Shown piece by piece: positions 22,745 through 33,430 of a DNA stretch of 64,000 nt. Both the position numbers and the translations under genes were made by a program. The DNA is from Antedon mediterranea (lineage: Eukaryota; Echinodermata; Crinoidea; Comatulida; Antedonidae): assembly GCF_964355755.1 (NCBI RefSeq), contig NC_092671.1:4599001-4663000 (forward strand), given 5' to 3'. Position 1 is the stretch's first letter, and each line of letters starts with the position of its first letter. The notes under the pieces are model-generated. The model was not told where the DNA came from, did not search any database, and saw only the letters and a program-made list of their open reading frames with translations.

Positions 22745-23208
22745 TGTTTCGGATTTCGAACTTTGACGTTGGTGGCGTAAATATTTTATTTTTGATTGTA
22801 CGCAGAATTGTCAGCAAGATATAACGCTTATTATCTAATAGTAGATACTGTAACTTTCTTATTTCTGAAAGTGATACGTGGGAGTACTACGTACGTTATT
22901 ATAACCTTTAAGTTGTGTTAATGTTCTTGACTTGGATATAAAAATTATTTGTTAGGCTATTTAGTTAAGTGTTTCGATCAGCTAATTGGCCATAAGCCTG
23001 CCTAGCCTAGCTAGCCCTCGTGTAGTGCTACTAGTAGTAGTTTGACTGTATGTATGTATCTGCTATGCTGTTTTGCGGGGTTGTTTGCACACGCAGCTGT
23101 GCTGCCTTGTGCGTGTTTTCATTGAGTTTATTTGTGTTTCAGACTTTACCGAAGAATAAAGAACGGTTAAAGCAACTACCACGAGTTTGTGTATCATTGT
23201 CCGAACTA
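22745..23208 (+). repeat. 3' LTR of the BEL/Pao element
   Basis: 464 bp. It differs from the 5' LTR by a few substitutions and a short insertion ('cattga') near 23120. Followed by ATAAT (23209-23213). Confidence 0.92.
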
Positions 23209-23213
23209 ATAAT

Positions 23214-24060
23214 ATATCGGATTCAAGAATATTAGAAAAATATAATATTGAAAACATAAACTGTAACTGTCACAACAACTGTCCTGAGTATTTTCCTCTC
23301 AGATTTCAAACGTGGATCGTTCTCGCATGAATTTGACACGATTTTGCGGGATTTTCTGATAGAATAGAGCATAAATGAATATAAAATTATAATAAACACA
23401 ATCAACATTACAGTAATCGTAAAGTGCATTATCCAAACAACTTTACATAGTTTGTAGTAGCTTGGCTTAACAAGACATATAGTTGCACGATTTGAGATAC
23501 CTCTATACATATCAGGCCAAGGAAAAATGGCGGTTGCTCGGCACTTGTAAACAAATATTACAGTATCCACAGACAAACTGAAAATCCAAATAATCGTACA
23601 GACTTTTACGGATCTTGAGAGAGTACCAAATCCACTCGTTTGAAACTGGTAAGGTCTGCAAACTGCCATATAGCGTTCAACAGAAAGCCAGAAAATGGAA
23701 GGTAACTTAGAATTTGATATCGGAATAAATTCCTTAAAATTTGTTATATATGCAATTAGAAGTATTGTATCAGCTATTGCCAAGTTGGCTAGATACACGT
23801 ACACTGATGTTCGTAGTTTACTTACTATAACGATAAATATCATTATGTTGCCGACAATACCAAACATATCACAATATGAATCGCATATATAAACACCATC
23901 TTCTCAACATCTGTATTCAGGAACATATCAATGACATCATCATATTGACTCGTATTTAACGTCGAATTCTCGTATGCAGATTCCGGAAAATCATAAAATT
24001 ATGTAGTTTCTCTTGAATCTGATGTCTTATTATTTTTGAAAATGTCTACATTCATGCTGT
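23214..24060 (-). pseudogene. Receptor alpha-2, N-terminal to TM6 part (pseudogene)
   Basis: The other side of the BEL insertion. TM1 (GNIMIFIVIVSKL), TM2 (LANLAIADTILL), SVERYMAVCRPYQF, TM4, WPDMYRGISNRATICLVKP and TM5 are readable. Damage besides the insertion: most of ECL1-TM3 is deleted (the reading passes directly from an ISNSKL stretch to FWLSVERY), sequence between TM6 and ECL3 is missing near 23255, and the N-terminal frame breaks near 23870. The gene was therefore probably already dead, or died independently. Closest relative is alpha-1 at 1587-2140, which also shares the 5' flank. Confidence 0.88.
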
Positions 24061-25609
24061 CTTCTCTCAGTTAAATTTTTTACCAATACAATAATTGAAC
24101 TACTACGACCAATATAGGCCTAATACCGGTTGGGAAGGTTACTTTGCAATTCTTGCTATACACTAACTGGAAACCTATTGATTTCTAAAGGGTAGATGTG
24201 ACAATTGGAACATCTGGAAAATGATCAGTCAATGTTGAAATATATTATTCATTCTTATCTGAAATATATTATTCATTCTTGTAGGTGAAACTCCAACTCA
24301 ACGAAAGCTTATCTTAAAGCATCATGGGCTACGTTGTTATTATTATATATATTTTCTAAACAATAACCACCTATATCGATATTTTTGGCAATTTATTCCA
24401 TTACCTTCATAAAGTCCGGTCAATAATTGTTGTTTTTGTGATCCCACTTTTGTAGTGATTAATTTTGTTGCAGCTGTTTTCCTGGAACTTAATGATAATG
24501 TTTAAATGGTAGCACCACCAACACAGCATCATTGTTTTCGACATCGTTGTCAAAATCATCATCATCACCACCATCATCGTCATCATTATCATTGACTTTC
24601 AAACAATTACTACGAGAATAAATGAGCAATTGTTTTATTGCGTGCAGAAATAAATGTAAACAGCATCATTACTTATTGGTAATGCAATTAATCTGCTTAA
24701 TATTTAATAATAATTAATTATGATTCATAATTCATTATTTTCCTTTGAATAATTACTTATTAATCCGTAAATAAATGAGTTAACATGACGCCAGCATATG
24801 TGAAAAAAAGTGCTTATCTAAAGCTTCGTATAGTAGGTAATAATTATCGTTATCAATGTATTAGAATATTTTTAAAAACGAACCCATTTATTTTTTGTTA
24901 ATTTTGCTATAAAAAATATAAGTACCTAAGCAGGAATGAATGTAACTACAACAATCACACAGGTTTAGCGTAAAACATTGGTAGGCCTAAGAGTTTCTCT
25001 AACTATTAGTTACCGTGTGTTCAGCGCACAACATTTGTACAAGTTTCTATACCTAAAGTGAAAGTGAGTTCAGCATCAAAAAAATGGTACAAGTTTCTAT
25101 ATCTATAATAGTGACAGTGAATTTAGCGTAATTGTACGTAATTTCTGAATCTATAGCGAGTTCAGAGTGAAACAAAGGTAACATTTTATAAAACTAGTGA
25201 CAATGAGTTATGCATAAAACAATTGGTACCAGTTTCTGTTGACAGTGAGTGTGTAAAACATTGGTACAAGTTTATATAACTTGTGTACATACTTCATATA
25301 GATAAAATGGCAGTAAAACAATTGGGACAGTAGGGCCTATATCATTTTTATAGCTTGGCCACTCCGGACAATCTACTATTATCCCTTTCTTTACTTCTGA
25401 AATTATTTACCACATCCTTCCGCACAATAGAGTACAATACAATACTACAATATTATTTACAATGAAATTTGCTTTCATTTTATGATGCAAGGAATAACAC
25501 AATGAAACATAAGCAAAGAAAGCATAGCCTACAACCTTTCGTAACACAAACATTTTATAAAATAATGTTTTAAAACAATAATTGAACAAACGTTTACAGA
25601 TCTAAATGG
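24061..25609. repeat. Duplicated spacer module, copy 3
   Basis: Third copy of the 2141-3822 spacer, including the unoccupied TTAA site (about 24491), the CAT-rich patch (24548-24594) and the 'acaagtttct' repeats (about 24960-25290). No gene. Confidence 0.75.
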
Positions 25610-26155
25610 ATTACTAAAGAAGACATCAACAAATGCTTGTCTAAAACTTTCATTAACTACATTATATATCAAAGGGTTTATAGACGAATTTATCAATTAA
25701 GAATATCAAACAAGTACATAATGCCAAACACATACATTGGTGTAATGCAGATAACATAAACTGTAACTGTCACAAAACTGTCCACAATATTTTCCTCTCA
25801 GATTTTGATCGTGGGTCAGTATCGCATGGATTTGGCAGCGTGATGTTCTGGGATTTTCTTAAAGAATAAATCATAAGGAAACATGCAGCTACAATAACCA
25901 CAATTAGTAATATAGTCACTGTAAATGTTAGAATCCAAGAAATTGTACAAAGTTTTTCGTAGCTTTGTTTAATAATACATACAGTTGCATGGTTTCAGAT
26001 ATCTCTATACATATCTGGCCAAGCAAATATGATGGTTGCTTGGTACCTATAAGCAAATATAATTGTATTCACAGACAAACTGAAAATCCATATAATTACA
26101 CATACTTTCACGGATCTTGAGAGAGCACCAAATTGACTTGTTTGAAACTTGTAAG
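25610..26155 (-). pseudogene. 7TM receptor pseudogene (beta-3), C-terminal half only
   Basis: Readable from TM7 (25625-25690) through TM6, ICL3 and TM5 to ICL2/TM4, then truncated at 26155. The start, TM1-TM3 and the beta 5' flank are missing, and sequence jumps directly into the gamma-3 3' flank. The ECL3/TM7 junction and ECL2 are also damaged. The last ~80 bp ('accaaattgacttgtttgaa') match gamma-3 rather than the beta genes, so the breakpoint is a beta/gamma hybrid. Confidence 0.85.
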
Positions 26156-26297
26156 TAATTTTTTTACATAGGCACCAGATGAGTAGTATTCTACGCCAAC
26201 ACCATACTCAGTCAAACGTCATTTATTATTAAGCATCCAAGTTTCAAGGCAGCAAAAGATGTGAATATTATTTACCGATAACGATGATACGTACCCA

Positions 26298-27398
26298 TTA
26301 ATCATAAAATATATCATTTAATTTCCTTAGAATTTTCTTGTAGAAAACGTCAACAAATGCTTGTCTAAAACTTTCATTCACTACATTATATATTACAGGA
26401 TTTATGGATACATTAAACAACATTCCAAAACGACACATTGAGAGCCAAAATATATCGTATTCAAGAATTTTAAAAAGGTATAACATTAACCACACGGTAT
26501 ATGGTGATATGCAAACAACATAAAGTGTGAATGTCACAAAAATTGTCCATAGAATTTTCTTCTCAGATTTTGACCGTGGTTCGCATGTATTTGGAATGAT
26601 ATTACGGGACTTTCTTAATGTATAGGCAATGCGCGAATATAAAACTAAAATAATCACAATTAACACCATAATAATCGTAAAGTGCAGCATCCACACAATT
26701 CTACATAGTTTAAAATAACTTGGCTTAATAACACATATAGTTGATTGATTAGAGATACCTTTATACATATCAGGCCATGGAAAAATAACAATTGCTCGGT
26801 ACCTATAAACAAATGCTGTAGTATCCACAGACAAACTGAAAATCCATATAATTACACAGACTTTTACGGATCTTGAGAGAGTACCAAATTGACTTGTTTG
26901 AAACTTGTAAGGTCTGCAAACTGCCATATAACGTTCAACGGAAAGCCATAAAATGGTTAAAATGGCAACATCTGCAGCAATAAAAAGGAGGTAACCTGGT
27001 AGTCCACACAACAAACTCTTTTGTACATCATCAATTATGGTATACTTTTTTGGCAATATAATGAGTTCCTTATATGTGCTCATATCAATGGGCGACACGA
27101 TTAAATATACCGTATCAGCTATTGCCAAATTTGCTAGATACACGTACACTGATTTGCGCAGTTTACTTACTATTACAAAAAATGCCATTATGTTGCTGAT
27201 AATACCAAAAGCGATGATAATATTGATTACATAATTAAGCAACATCATCTCAAAATCTCTGTCCAGGTACATACGAATGACATCATCATATTGGCTCGTG
27301 TTAGATGTTGAATTCCCGTATTCAGATTCTGGTAAATGATATGATGTATTGCCAGCTGAAATTGACATCTTGCTATTAATTTCAATGTCCACATTCAT
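26298..27398 (-). CDS. Class A 7TM receptor (gamma-3), intact, 366 aa
   Basis: Single-exon GPCR. Two start candidates: M1 (MNVDIEINSK) and M11 (MSISAGNTSY, aligned with gamma-1). Sequons at N17, N29 and N33. TM1 about 53-77, TM2 86-107 (D95), C131, TM3 to ERY 155-157, TM4 W185, ECL2 C222, TM5 about 236-262, TM6 281-309 (CISP 296-299), TM7 319-343 with NPVIY (333-337) instead of NPLIY, helix 8 NESFRQAF, tail KLNDIFYD. The N-terminus to TM3 is almost identical to gamma-1. TM4 onward diverges (VYRYRAIVIFPWPDMYKG), so the pair is mosaic. TATA box at 27607-27617. It appears functional. Confidence 0.92.
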   Translation of the reverse strand: MNVDIEINSKMSISAGNTSYHLPESEYGNSTSNTSQYDDVIRMYLDRDFEMMLLNYVINIIIAFGIISNIMAFFVIVSKLRKSVYVYLANLAIADTVYLIVSPIDMSTYKELIILPKKYTIIDDVQKSLLCGLPGYLLFIAADVAILTILWLSVERYMAVCRPYKFQTSQFGTLSRSVKVCVIIWIFSLSVDTTAFVYRYRAIVIFPWPDMYKGISNQSTICVIKPSYFKLCRIVWMLHFTIIMVLIVIILVLYSRIAYTLRKSRNIIPNTCEPRSKSEKKILWTIFVTFTLYVVCISPYTVWLMLYLFKILEYDIFWLSMCRFGMLFNVSINPVIYNVVNESFRQAFVDVFYKKILRKLNDIFYD

Positions 27399-27494
27399 AT
27401 TCTTATCTCCTCAATTACATAGAAACAATCAATAAAAATAAATTGTATTCCATAGAAATAATGTAGCTAATAAAAGTAACCAATTACGACGGTT

Positions 27495-27550
27495 TGGTAG
27501 AGTTACTCACTTGTGGAGTGACCACTACGGAGTGATAAAACACTGTCAGT
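27495..27550 (-). promoter_or_regulatory. Gamma leader element, gamma-3
   Basis: Single unit 'acttgtggagtgaccactac' then 'ggagtgataaaacactgtca', between the TATA box and the start codon. Confidence 0.5.
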
Positions 27551-27606
27551 TCTACAAAGTAGTGGTCTGTGGCAATACAGGTAAAGATGATCAACAAGTC
27601 CACACC

Positions 27607-27617
27607 ACTTTATATAA
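27607..27617 (-). promoter_or_regulatory. TATA box of gamma-3
   Basis: TTATATAAAGT on the minus strand, ~210 bp upstream of the ORF; same context as 6901-6911. Confidence 0.55.
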
Positions 27618-27748
27618 TAAGGTCATCATGGAAAACGATTTGTTTACTAAAAACCGGAACTGACTATTACACGCGTTCAAAGGTTCCTACTTAGCAATAC
27701 TACTGACCACGTCTAATCACGTATATGCCTCAGTAACAAAAATGAATT

Positions 27749-27970
27749 GTTAAATGGTGTTTCTATTATAAGGCGGGCGTGACCATTGCAAACACATTTA
27801 TAATGTGACGTACATACGTTTTCTGGTAAATCATTTTAATCTTTTTCAAACTAAGTGGAGATTCTTAATGTAAAAATGATACGGACATTTTATAATGCTA
27901 AGTGAATCGTTTATTGTACCATTGTATAGGAATAGTATATTGTGTGTTACACAAATGAACTTATTATAGC
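27749..27970 (-). promoter_or_regulatory. Conserved upstream block, gamma-3
   Basis: Shares ~220 bp with 7050-7270 and 34683-34875, including GGCGGGCGTGACCATTGCAA at about 27772. The rest of the gap to 28685 has no gene I recognise; the 76-residue ORF at 28034-28264 is unsupported. Confidence 0.45.
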
Positions 27971-28685
27971 GCCATCATATTACACAAAGTTGTACAGAAA
28001 CCAAAATGCTGTTTTGTATACATCATAGCATTAGTGGAAATTCCAAGCAAAATAAAATGTTACCGATTTTTCCTTATAAATTTGTTTGGAATATCAAATT
28101 CTCTAAAAATAATTGTTAAAGTGCTGCAACAAAACTTCCACATACCTGGGTATTTTCAGAAATATTCAGAGACAATTATTCTAGTTTCAAGAATTTGCGA
28201 ATGCTTGGAGTTTCGACCACGCAGAATCTTTTCAAAGATGGCCTCAACAGAATGGATTTATTGAGTGTCAAATCCTAACTGTAAAATGAAAACTAAAGAA
28301 AACAAAGCAATCGTCTACCAATCTCGAGTTCGCACTTCTCCATCGGCCAGCACTTTAGTTAATTGAGAATTTCTTACGAATAGGTTGTCCAACCAAACTT
28401 TTTATTCTGTAAAAATGACGTCCTGGTCTCCGATAATCCTTGATTTTGCATTGCGTATGTCCAAAGTTTATATTTTTCGGCGGGTTTTTGTTTGAAGCTA
28501 TTTACTTGTAGTACACTCGCATATAATTATTTTCATACCCCATGCGATACATAGCATAACTTCATAATTTGTTTTTGCAACTCATTAATTAACTTTAATA
28601 ATATTAAGTTTTTACCGTAGAAAAAATACTACTGTAATATCATTTAGCAGTAAGTGCGGCACGTGTCACCTAATCGTAAAACATA

Positions 28686-29771
28686 TCATTTAATTTTACT
28701 TCGAATTGTCTTGTAGAAAACGTCAACAAATGCTTGTCTAAAATTTTCATTTACTACATTATATATTAAAGGATTTACAAAAGAATTGAACAACATTCCA
28801 AAACGAGAAATTGAGAGCCAAACTACATCGGATTTAAGAATATTAAAAAAATATAGTGTTATACATACATTATACGGTGTTATGCATACAAAATAAATTG
28901 CTACTGTCACGAAAATTGTCCAGAGTATTTTCCTTTCAGATTTAGAACCTAAGTCGGTTTCATATGAAGTCGACACGATTTTGCGGGACATTCTTAATGA
29001 ATGAAAAATTAGCAAATATAAAACTAACATGATCACAAGTAACACCATATGAATCGTAAATTGCAGTGTCCACACAATTCTACATAGTTTATAGTAGGTT
29101 GGCTTAATAAGACATATAGTTGAACGATTTGAGATACCTCTATACATATCAGGCCAAGGAAAATTGACGGTTGCTCGATGCTTGTGAACAAATATTACAG
29201 TATTCATAGAAAAACAGAAAATCAATATAATTGTGCAGACTATTACTGATCTCGAGAGAGTACCAAATCCACTTCTTTGAAACCAGTAAGGTCTACAAAT
29301 TGCCATATAGCGTTCAACAGAAAGCCAGAAAATGGTTAAAATGGCCACATGTGCAGCACTAAAAGGAAGGTATGCTAGAAGTCCACAAATCCAATTCCTT
29401 TCTAACTCAGAAATATTATAATTTGGTATCGGAATAAGTTCCTTATATGTTGTCATTTCAATGGGCGACACAATTAGATACAACGTATCAGCTATTGCCA
29501 GGTTGGCTAGATACACGTAAACTGATTTGCGCAGTTTACTTACTATAACGATAAATGTCATTATGTTGCCTATAATACCAAAAGCGATCATAATATAAGT
29601 TACATAACTAAGCAACATCATCTCAAAATCTCTGTCCAGGTACATACCAATGACATCATCATATTGGCTCGTGTTAGATGTTGAATTCCCGTATTCAGAT
29701 TCCGGTAAATGATATGATGTATTGCCAGCTGAAATTGACATCTTGTTTTTTGTTTTAATGTTCACATTCAT
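28686..29771 (-). CDS. Class A 7TM receptor (gamma-4), open, 361 aa, W4.50 lost
   Basis: Single-exon GPCR with starts at M1 (MNVNIKTKNK) or M11 (MSISAGNTSY). TM1 about 53-77 (GNIMTFIVIV), TM2 86-107 (D95), C129, TM3 to ERY 153-155, TM4 about 174-196, ECL2 C220, TM5 about 234-260, TM6 280-308 (CITP 296-299), TM7 NPLIY 333-337, tail KTIRSKIK. In TM4 the near-universal tryptophan (W4.50; TIIWIF in paralogs) is leucine (TIILIF, residue 183). This is one base change, TGG to TTG. TM2-TM4 closely match gamma-2. TATA box at 29966-29976 and a degenerate leader unit at 29872-29905. Probably expressible; whether the receptor folds normally is unknown. Confidence 0.9.
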   Translation of the reverse strand: MNVNIKTKNKMSISAGNTSYHLPESEYGNSTSNTSQYDDVIGMYLDRDFEMMLLSYVTYIMIAFGIIGNIMTFIVIVSKLRKSVYVYLANLAIADTLYLIVSPIEMTTYKELIPIPNYNISELERNWICGLLAYLPFSAAHVAILTIFWLSVERYMAICRPYWFQRSGFGTLSRSVIVCTIILIFCFSMNTVIFVHKHRATVNFPWPDMYRGISNRSTICLIKPTYYKLCRIVWTLQFTIHMVLLVIMLVLYLLIFHSLRMSRKIVSTSYETDLGSKSERKILWTIFVTVAIYFVCITPYNVCITLYFFNILKSDVVWLSISRFGMLFNSFVNPLIYNVVNENFRQAFVDVFYKTIRSKIK

Positions 29772-29965
29772 ATTCTTATCTCCTCAATTACATAGAAACA
29801 ATCAATAAAAATAAATAGTATTTCATAGAAAATATACAGCTAATAAAAGTAAACAATTACGACGGTTTGGTAGAGTTATTCGCCTGTGGAGTGACCACCA
29901 TGGAGTCTCAACAGTTATAAGTGATGATCTGTGGTGATACAGTTAAAGATGATCAAGTCCACACC

Positions 29966-29976
29966 ACTTTATATAA
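29966..29976 (-). promoter_or_regulatory. TATA box of gamma-4
   Basis: TTATATAAAGT on the minus strand, ~200 bp upstream of the ORF; same flanks as the gamma-1 and gamma-3 boxes. Confidence 0.5.
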
Positions 29977-30639
29977 TAAGAGGTCATCTGGAAAACGATT
30001 TGTTTACTAAAAAACGGAAGGCAACTACTTAGCACAACTGCAGTATAATTTAACAGTATTGAAATATTTAAATCAACCAATAATTGTATGAAAGTTTCAT
30101 ATGTATACTTATCAAAGGATTTACGGCATAAACATTTAATAAAACAGGGCGAATATCTACCTTTTAATAAAGGTTTACGAAATGTATAGTTTTTAGACAG
30201 CGGTTGGAATTTGGTATTCATGACTAATGTTACCATTTCGAAAAACAATCTAGGCCTAATGATACTGTACAAATGATAAGACTAGAATAGATACAGAATG
30301 CTATTATAGGTACCAGAAGTTGGTTTGTTACTGAAATAGGGGAAGGGTTATATATTACTGCATATGAAATCGATATAACTGTGTCATCAAAGAAGCCCAT
30401 ACATTGATTTGGTTGTTAGTAAATGTATAAGTGTGTCATACTATGTATAACGTAAGGCCTAATGGTTTAAGTTGAAGAGAAACTTATTTTTAGAAATGTT
30501 ACATGCCGTATATGAGTGGCCCTGTGTTCACTTGTTAGGCTATCGCTATCAAATAAGGTACTCGTATATATATATTTTTAATTGAATTTTGCTGAAACTT
30601 TTATAACGGCTAATTTTGTAACGTTATGTTATGTTTTAT

Positions 30640-31945
30640 AACACACCTTGGTAAAATTGTCATTTGATCACTTAAAAAAATATATGTTTAGTTTTCCCTT
30701 AAAAGTTGGTGCTACCAGGCTGCCACCAATTAGTGGAGTAAACTCTGATTTCCCCCTTTGGGACATGTTACCCAAAATTGGGAAAGTGGATGTTTCCTTG
30801 GCCAGGGAAAATAAGTTTACCCGGGTATTTCGGGTTACAATACCCAACTTTTAATTAAATGTTTTTTTACACCAGTTTTTGGTGGCAGAAAAGTAGCAAC
30901 CAACTATTTTGGGTAATCTGATAACACCAAAATGTCGGTTTAAGTTAGTTTTCCTCAAAAACAGAAACAAAATAGAAAAATATATTTAAAAAATCACATG
31001 ATTTTTTATTGATCAAAAATAAACATAAATTTACAGAGGTACAAAATTGATTCAAACTAACAAAAATGTTTATTAAATATGACCTACCCTGTACTATTCT
31101 ATTCTAAAATATTATTTCAAAATCTTTTATTTTTAATGAAAATGTATTAGGAACACATAAATTAACGTGGTCTGCAGTAAAATGAAGTGGCGATTTGTTT
31201 AAACATTCTTCAATTAAATTACTTGAACAGTCACCTGCAAGATACAATTTCAATCAAAGATAATCAACTAGCAACCTAGTTCATTTCGGCTACATTTTTA
31301 GGCATACAATAATAATAAATAACTATAAAAACAATGTATTCATACGGAAATTTAGGCTAAGCAATGTAAAAGTCATCAGGCCTAGACCAAGCCTACTAGG
31401 CGAGGCTGATTTCACTTCATAGTGCCCTCGTGCACTGGGCGCATACATACAGAGCAGTGAACTAAACTTAACTAGACCCTAGGCCTAGGGCCTACTTTTT
31501 AAGCTTACCTTATTTTTTCATCTTTTAGTCCGTGACTGATAACATCTACTCCAGCTGTTACAAAAATAGGTCTTATATGCAAAATAAAAATAATTATTAA
31601 AAATATGGATTTGTTCCACGCGAAAGTCGTCATATCGCATGCTTTCCTCCGCACTTTACTTGTGAATCCAGGGTAATACAATTCTCGCGCAATTGGGGGA
31701 AACTTTTCCGGGGGAAGTTCACCCCTTTCATAGTGTAACCGTCGGACTTTACCCATGCCGAATGTGTAACTTTATTAGATTACCTCAAAAGAAGGGAACA
31801 TTATAGTTTCCCACTGTTGGGTACTCATAATCCTAAAAACTTAGACTCAAATTGAAGGAAAAGGAGAGTTTACTCCAAGGAGGAAACATATTTACCCGAA
31901 AATATGGTGTAAAATCCGAATTATTTTTTACAGTGATTGAAGCAT
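30640..31945. mobile_element. Possible DNA element with imperfect inverted arms
   Basis: GGAGTAAACTCT at 30735-30746 is mirrored by AGAGTTTACTCC at about 31865-31876. Further inside, 'ttacccaaaattgggaaa' (about 30770) is mirrored by 'gtttcccactgttgggtac' (about 31810). The arms are imperfect and no target duplication is evident, so the boundaries are approximate and the call is tentative. Confidence 0.3.
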
Positions 31946-32677
31946 TGTGGCTCACATAATATTCAATAAGTACTCTATTTAACACTTATACGTCACGAAT
32001 CCTTGAATTTTGTTAAATGGCGGTTAAATTTCGCTATATGCGCGTTCGTTCTTGTTACACAATAGGGACAGTTAGGGGAGGACGACATAGATTCTGTGTT
32101 CGCTAGAGAGCGTAAAAAAACAGGCGACATAGCCGTTTCAGTAGTTACGCACTCTTGCGCAAAGACTACGACCGGCCAGATAGTGGCAACCTACCTTCTA
32201 ACCTAAGGGCTAGCCTAGGGGTCTACCTAGATACTAATGGCAGTAGTTATGTTACTTACTAGATATGGCTGTATTGATTTGGGTGTTTGACCCAGCTAGA
32301 ATAGCAGTATCTCTCTCCCTCCCCTGTCTCTTGGCCCTGGACTGGTGGTACAGCATATGCTTAGCGTTCGTAGCTAGTAGGGGCCGCACAAAATGTATTG
32401 CTTTAACAGCCATTTTAACCCAATAATATTGTTATTATTATATTTCGTTAAGCAATTAAATTAGAAGTTAAATGTTACTTAGTTTCGGAAATTCCACTAA
32501 ATAAGTTTATTTAAACTGTATATGTAAGGTTATAGGCCTATGTACATTATTTCTAGTCATTCTCCGTAAAACCTTAATCGTCCTCAAAAAGTTAAGAAGA
32601 CAGAATTTCACGCTAACCTCCGCCCACTTTGATAAAGCTCATGCATAAATTATTCATGAGCACCGTACTACTGTGGC

Positions 32678-32840
32678 TTCCCGACAAGGACGTAACACAA
32701 CGCAAGTGAATTGACCAATCACAAGCGATGGCTTATTCGCTTGCGATTGCTAACTATCTATAACTTCGCTTGTCATTGGTAAAAAAAACGCTTGCGTTGC
32801 GTTTACGTCCTTGCGTTACGTTCTAGTGGGAACCAAGCTT
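32678..32840. mobile_element. MITE (TTCCCACTAG family), copy 1
   Basis: A 163-bp inverted-repeat element ending 'ttctagtgggaaccaagctt'. Both arms contain 'aaggacgtaa' and 'acgcaag' words. A second copy lies in opposite orientation at 37575-37756 and a 3' fragment at 52634-52674. Confidence 0.7.
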
Positions 32841-33430
32841 AAGCACCCAAATACAACACGATCCTCAACGTATAAACATTATTTTTTCTATATATTCTCC
32901 TTTTGAGTATCAGGCCAACAAACCATGACGTATAACATTCTAAATTCCATTATGACATTAATTTGTAGACTTTTAAAACATTTTAAGAATAGCAAATAAA
33001 TATAGAGACTATGTTTTAGGGGGAAATCTAATTAATGCTATTGAACTACAGTAGCACAAGCAGTGATCTCAATCTGCCTTGTCATACATTTAATTCTCTT
33101 GTTTTCTTTTCATTTACATTTGATGTAATTACATTGTTTTGCAAGAATTTTCTTTATTGGTATATTTATAATTATCATTGCTATCATGATAATTCATCAT
33201 CACTGTCATCATCATAACTAAATAGATCTACATGAAACCAATGTTAAACAAAATAGTTATTTAAACATTGCTTTATTTTTGTACACGAAGGAAACCTAAC
33301 AAAAATACGTCATCTACTAAATTATTAGTTAAGCTAAAGTTAATATTATTATTTCATTATCTTACTTTCAAACTATCAATAATAAATTCTTCATTGGAAA
33401 TTAAGCGTAATGATTAAAGCATAGAATCAC

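Larger units (their letters stand above)
16607..23208 (+). mobile_element. BEL/Pao LTR retrotransposon inserted in receptor alpha-2
   Basis: A complete element of 6.6 kb with LTRs at 16607-17064 and 22745-23208, flanked by the 5-bp duplication ATAAT (16602-16606 and 23209-23213). The LTRs start TG and end CTA. A polypurine tract GAGGCGGGAG (22735-22744) abuts the 3' LTR. Internal order is gag, zinc knuckles, aspartic protease, RT, RNase H, integrase, as in BEL/Pao. The LTRs differ by about five substitutions and one short indel over ~460 bp, so the insertion is fairly recent. The coding region nevertheless has one in-frame stop and two frameshifts. I could not identify a convincing primer-binding site after 17064. 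Confidence 0.92.
29977..33430. other. Intergenic region, repeats only
   Basis: No gene supported. Contains a possible inverted-repeat element (about 30640-31945) and a MITE (32678-32840). The ORFs at 29943-30272, 30648-30854, 31505-31756 and 33035-33217 have no recognisable domain. Confidence 0.45.

Noticed and set aside
31505-31756. 83-codon minus-strand ORF
   Set aside because: Lies in the possible inverted-repeat element and has no recognisable domain.
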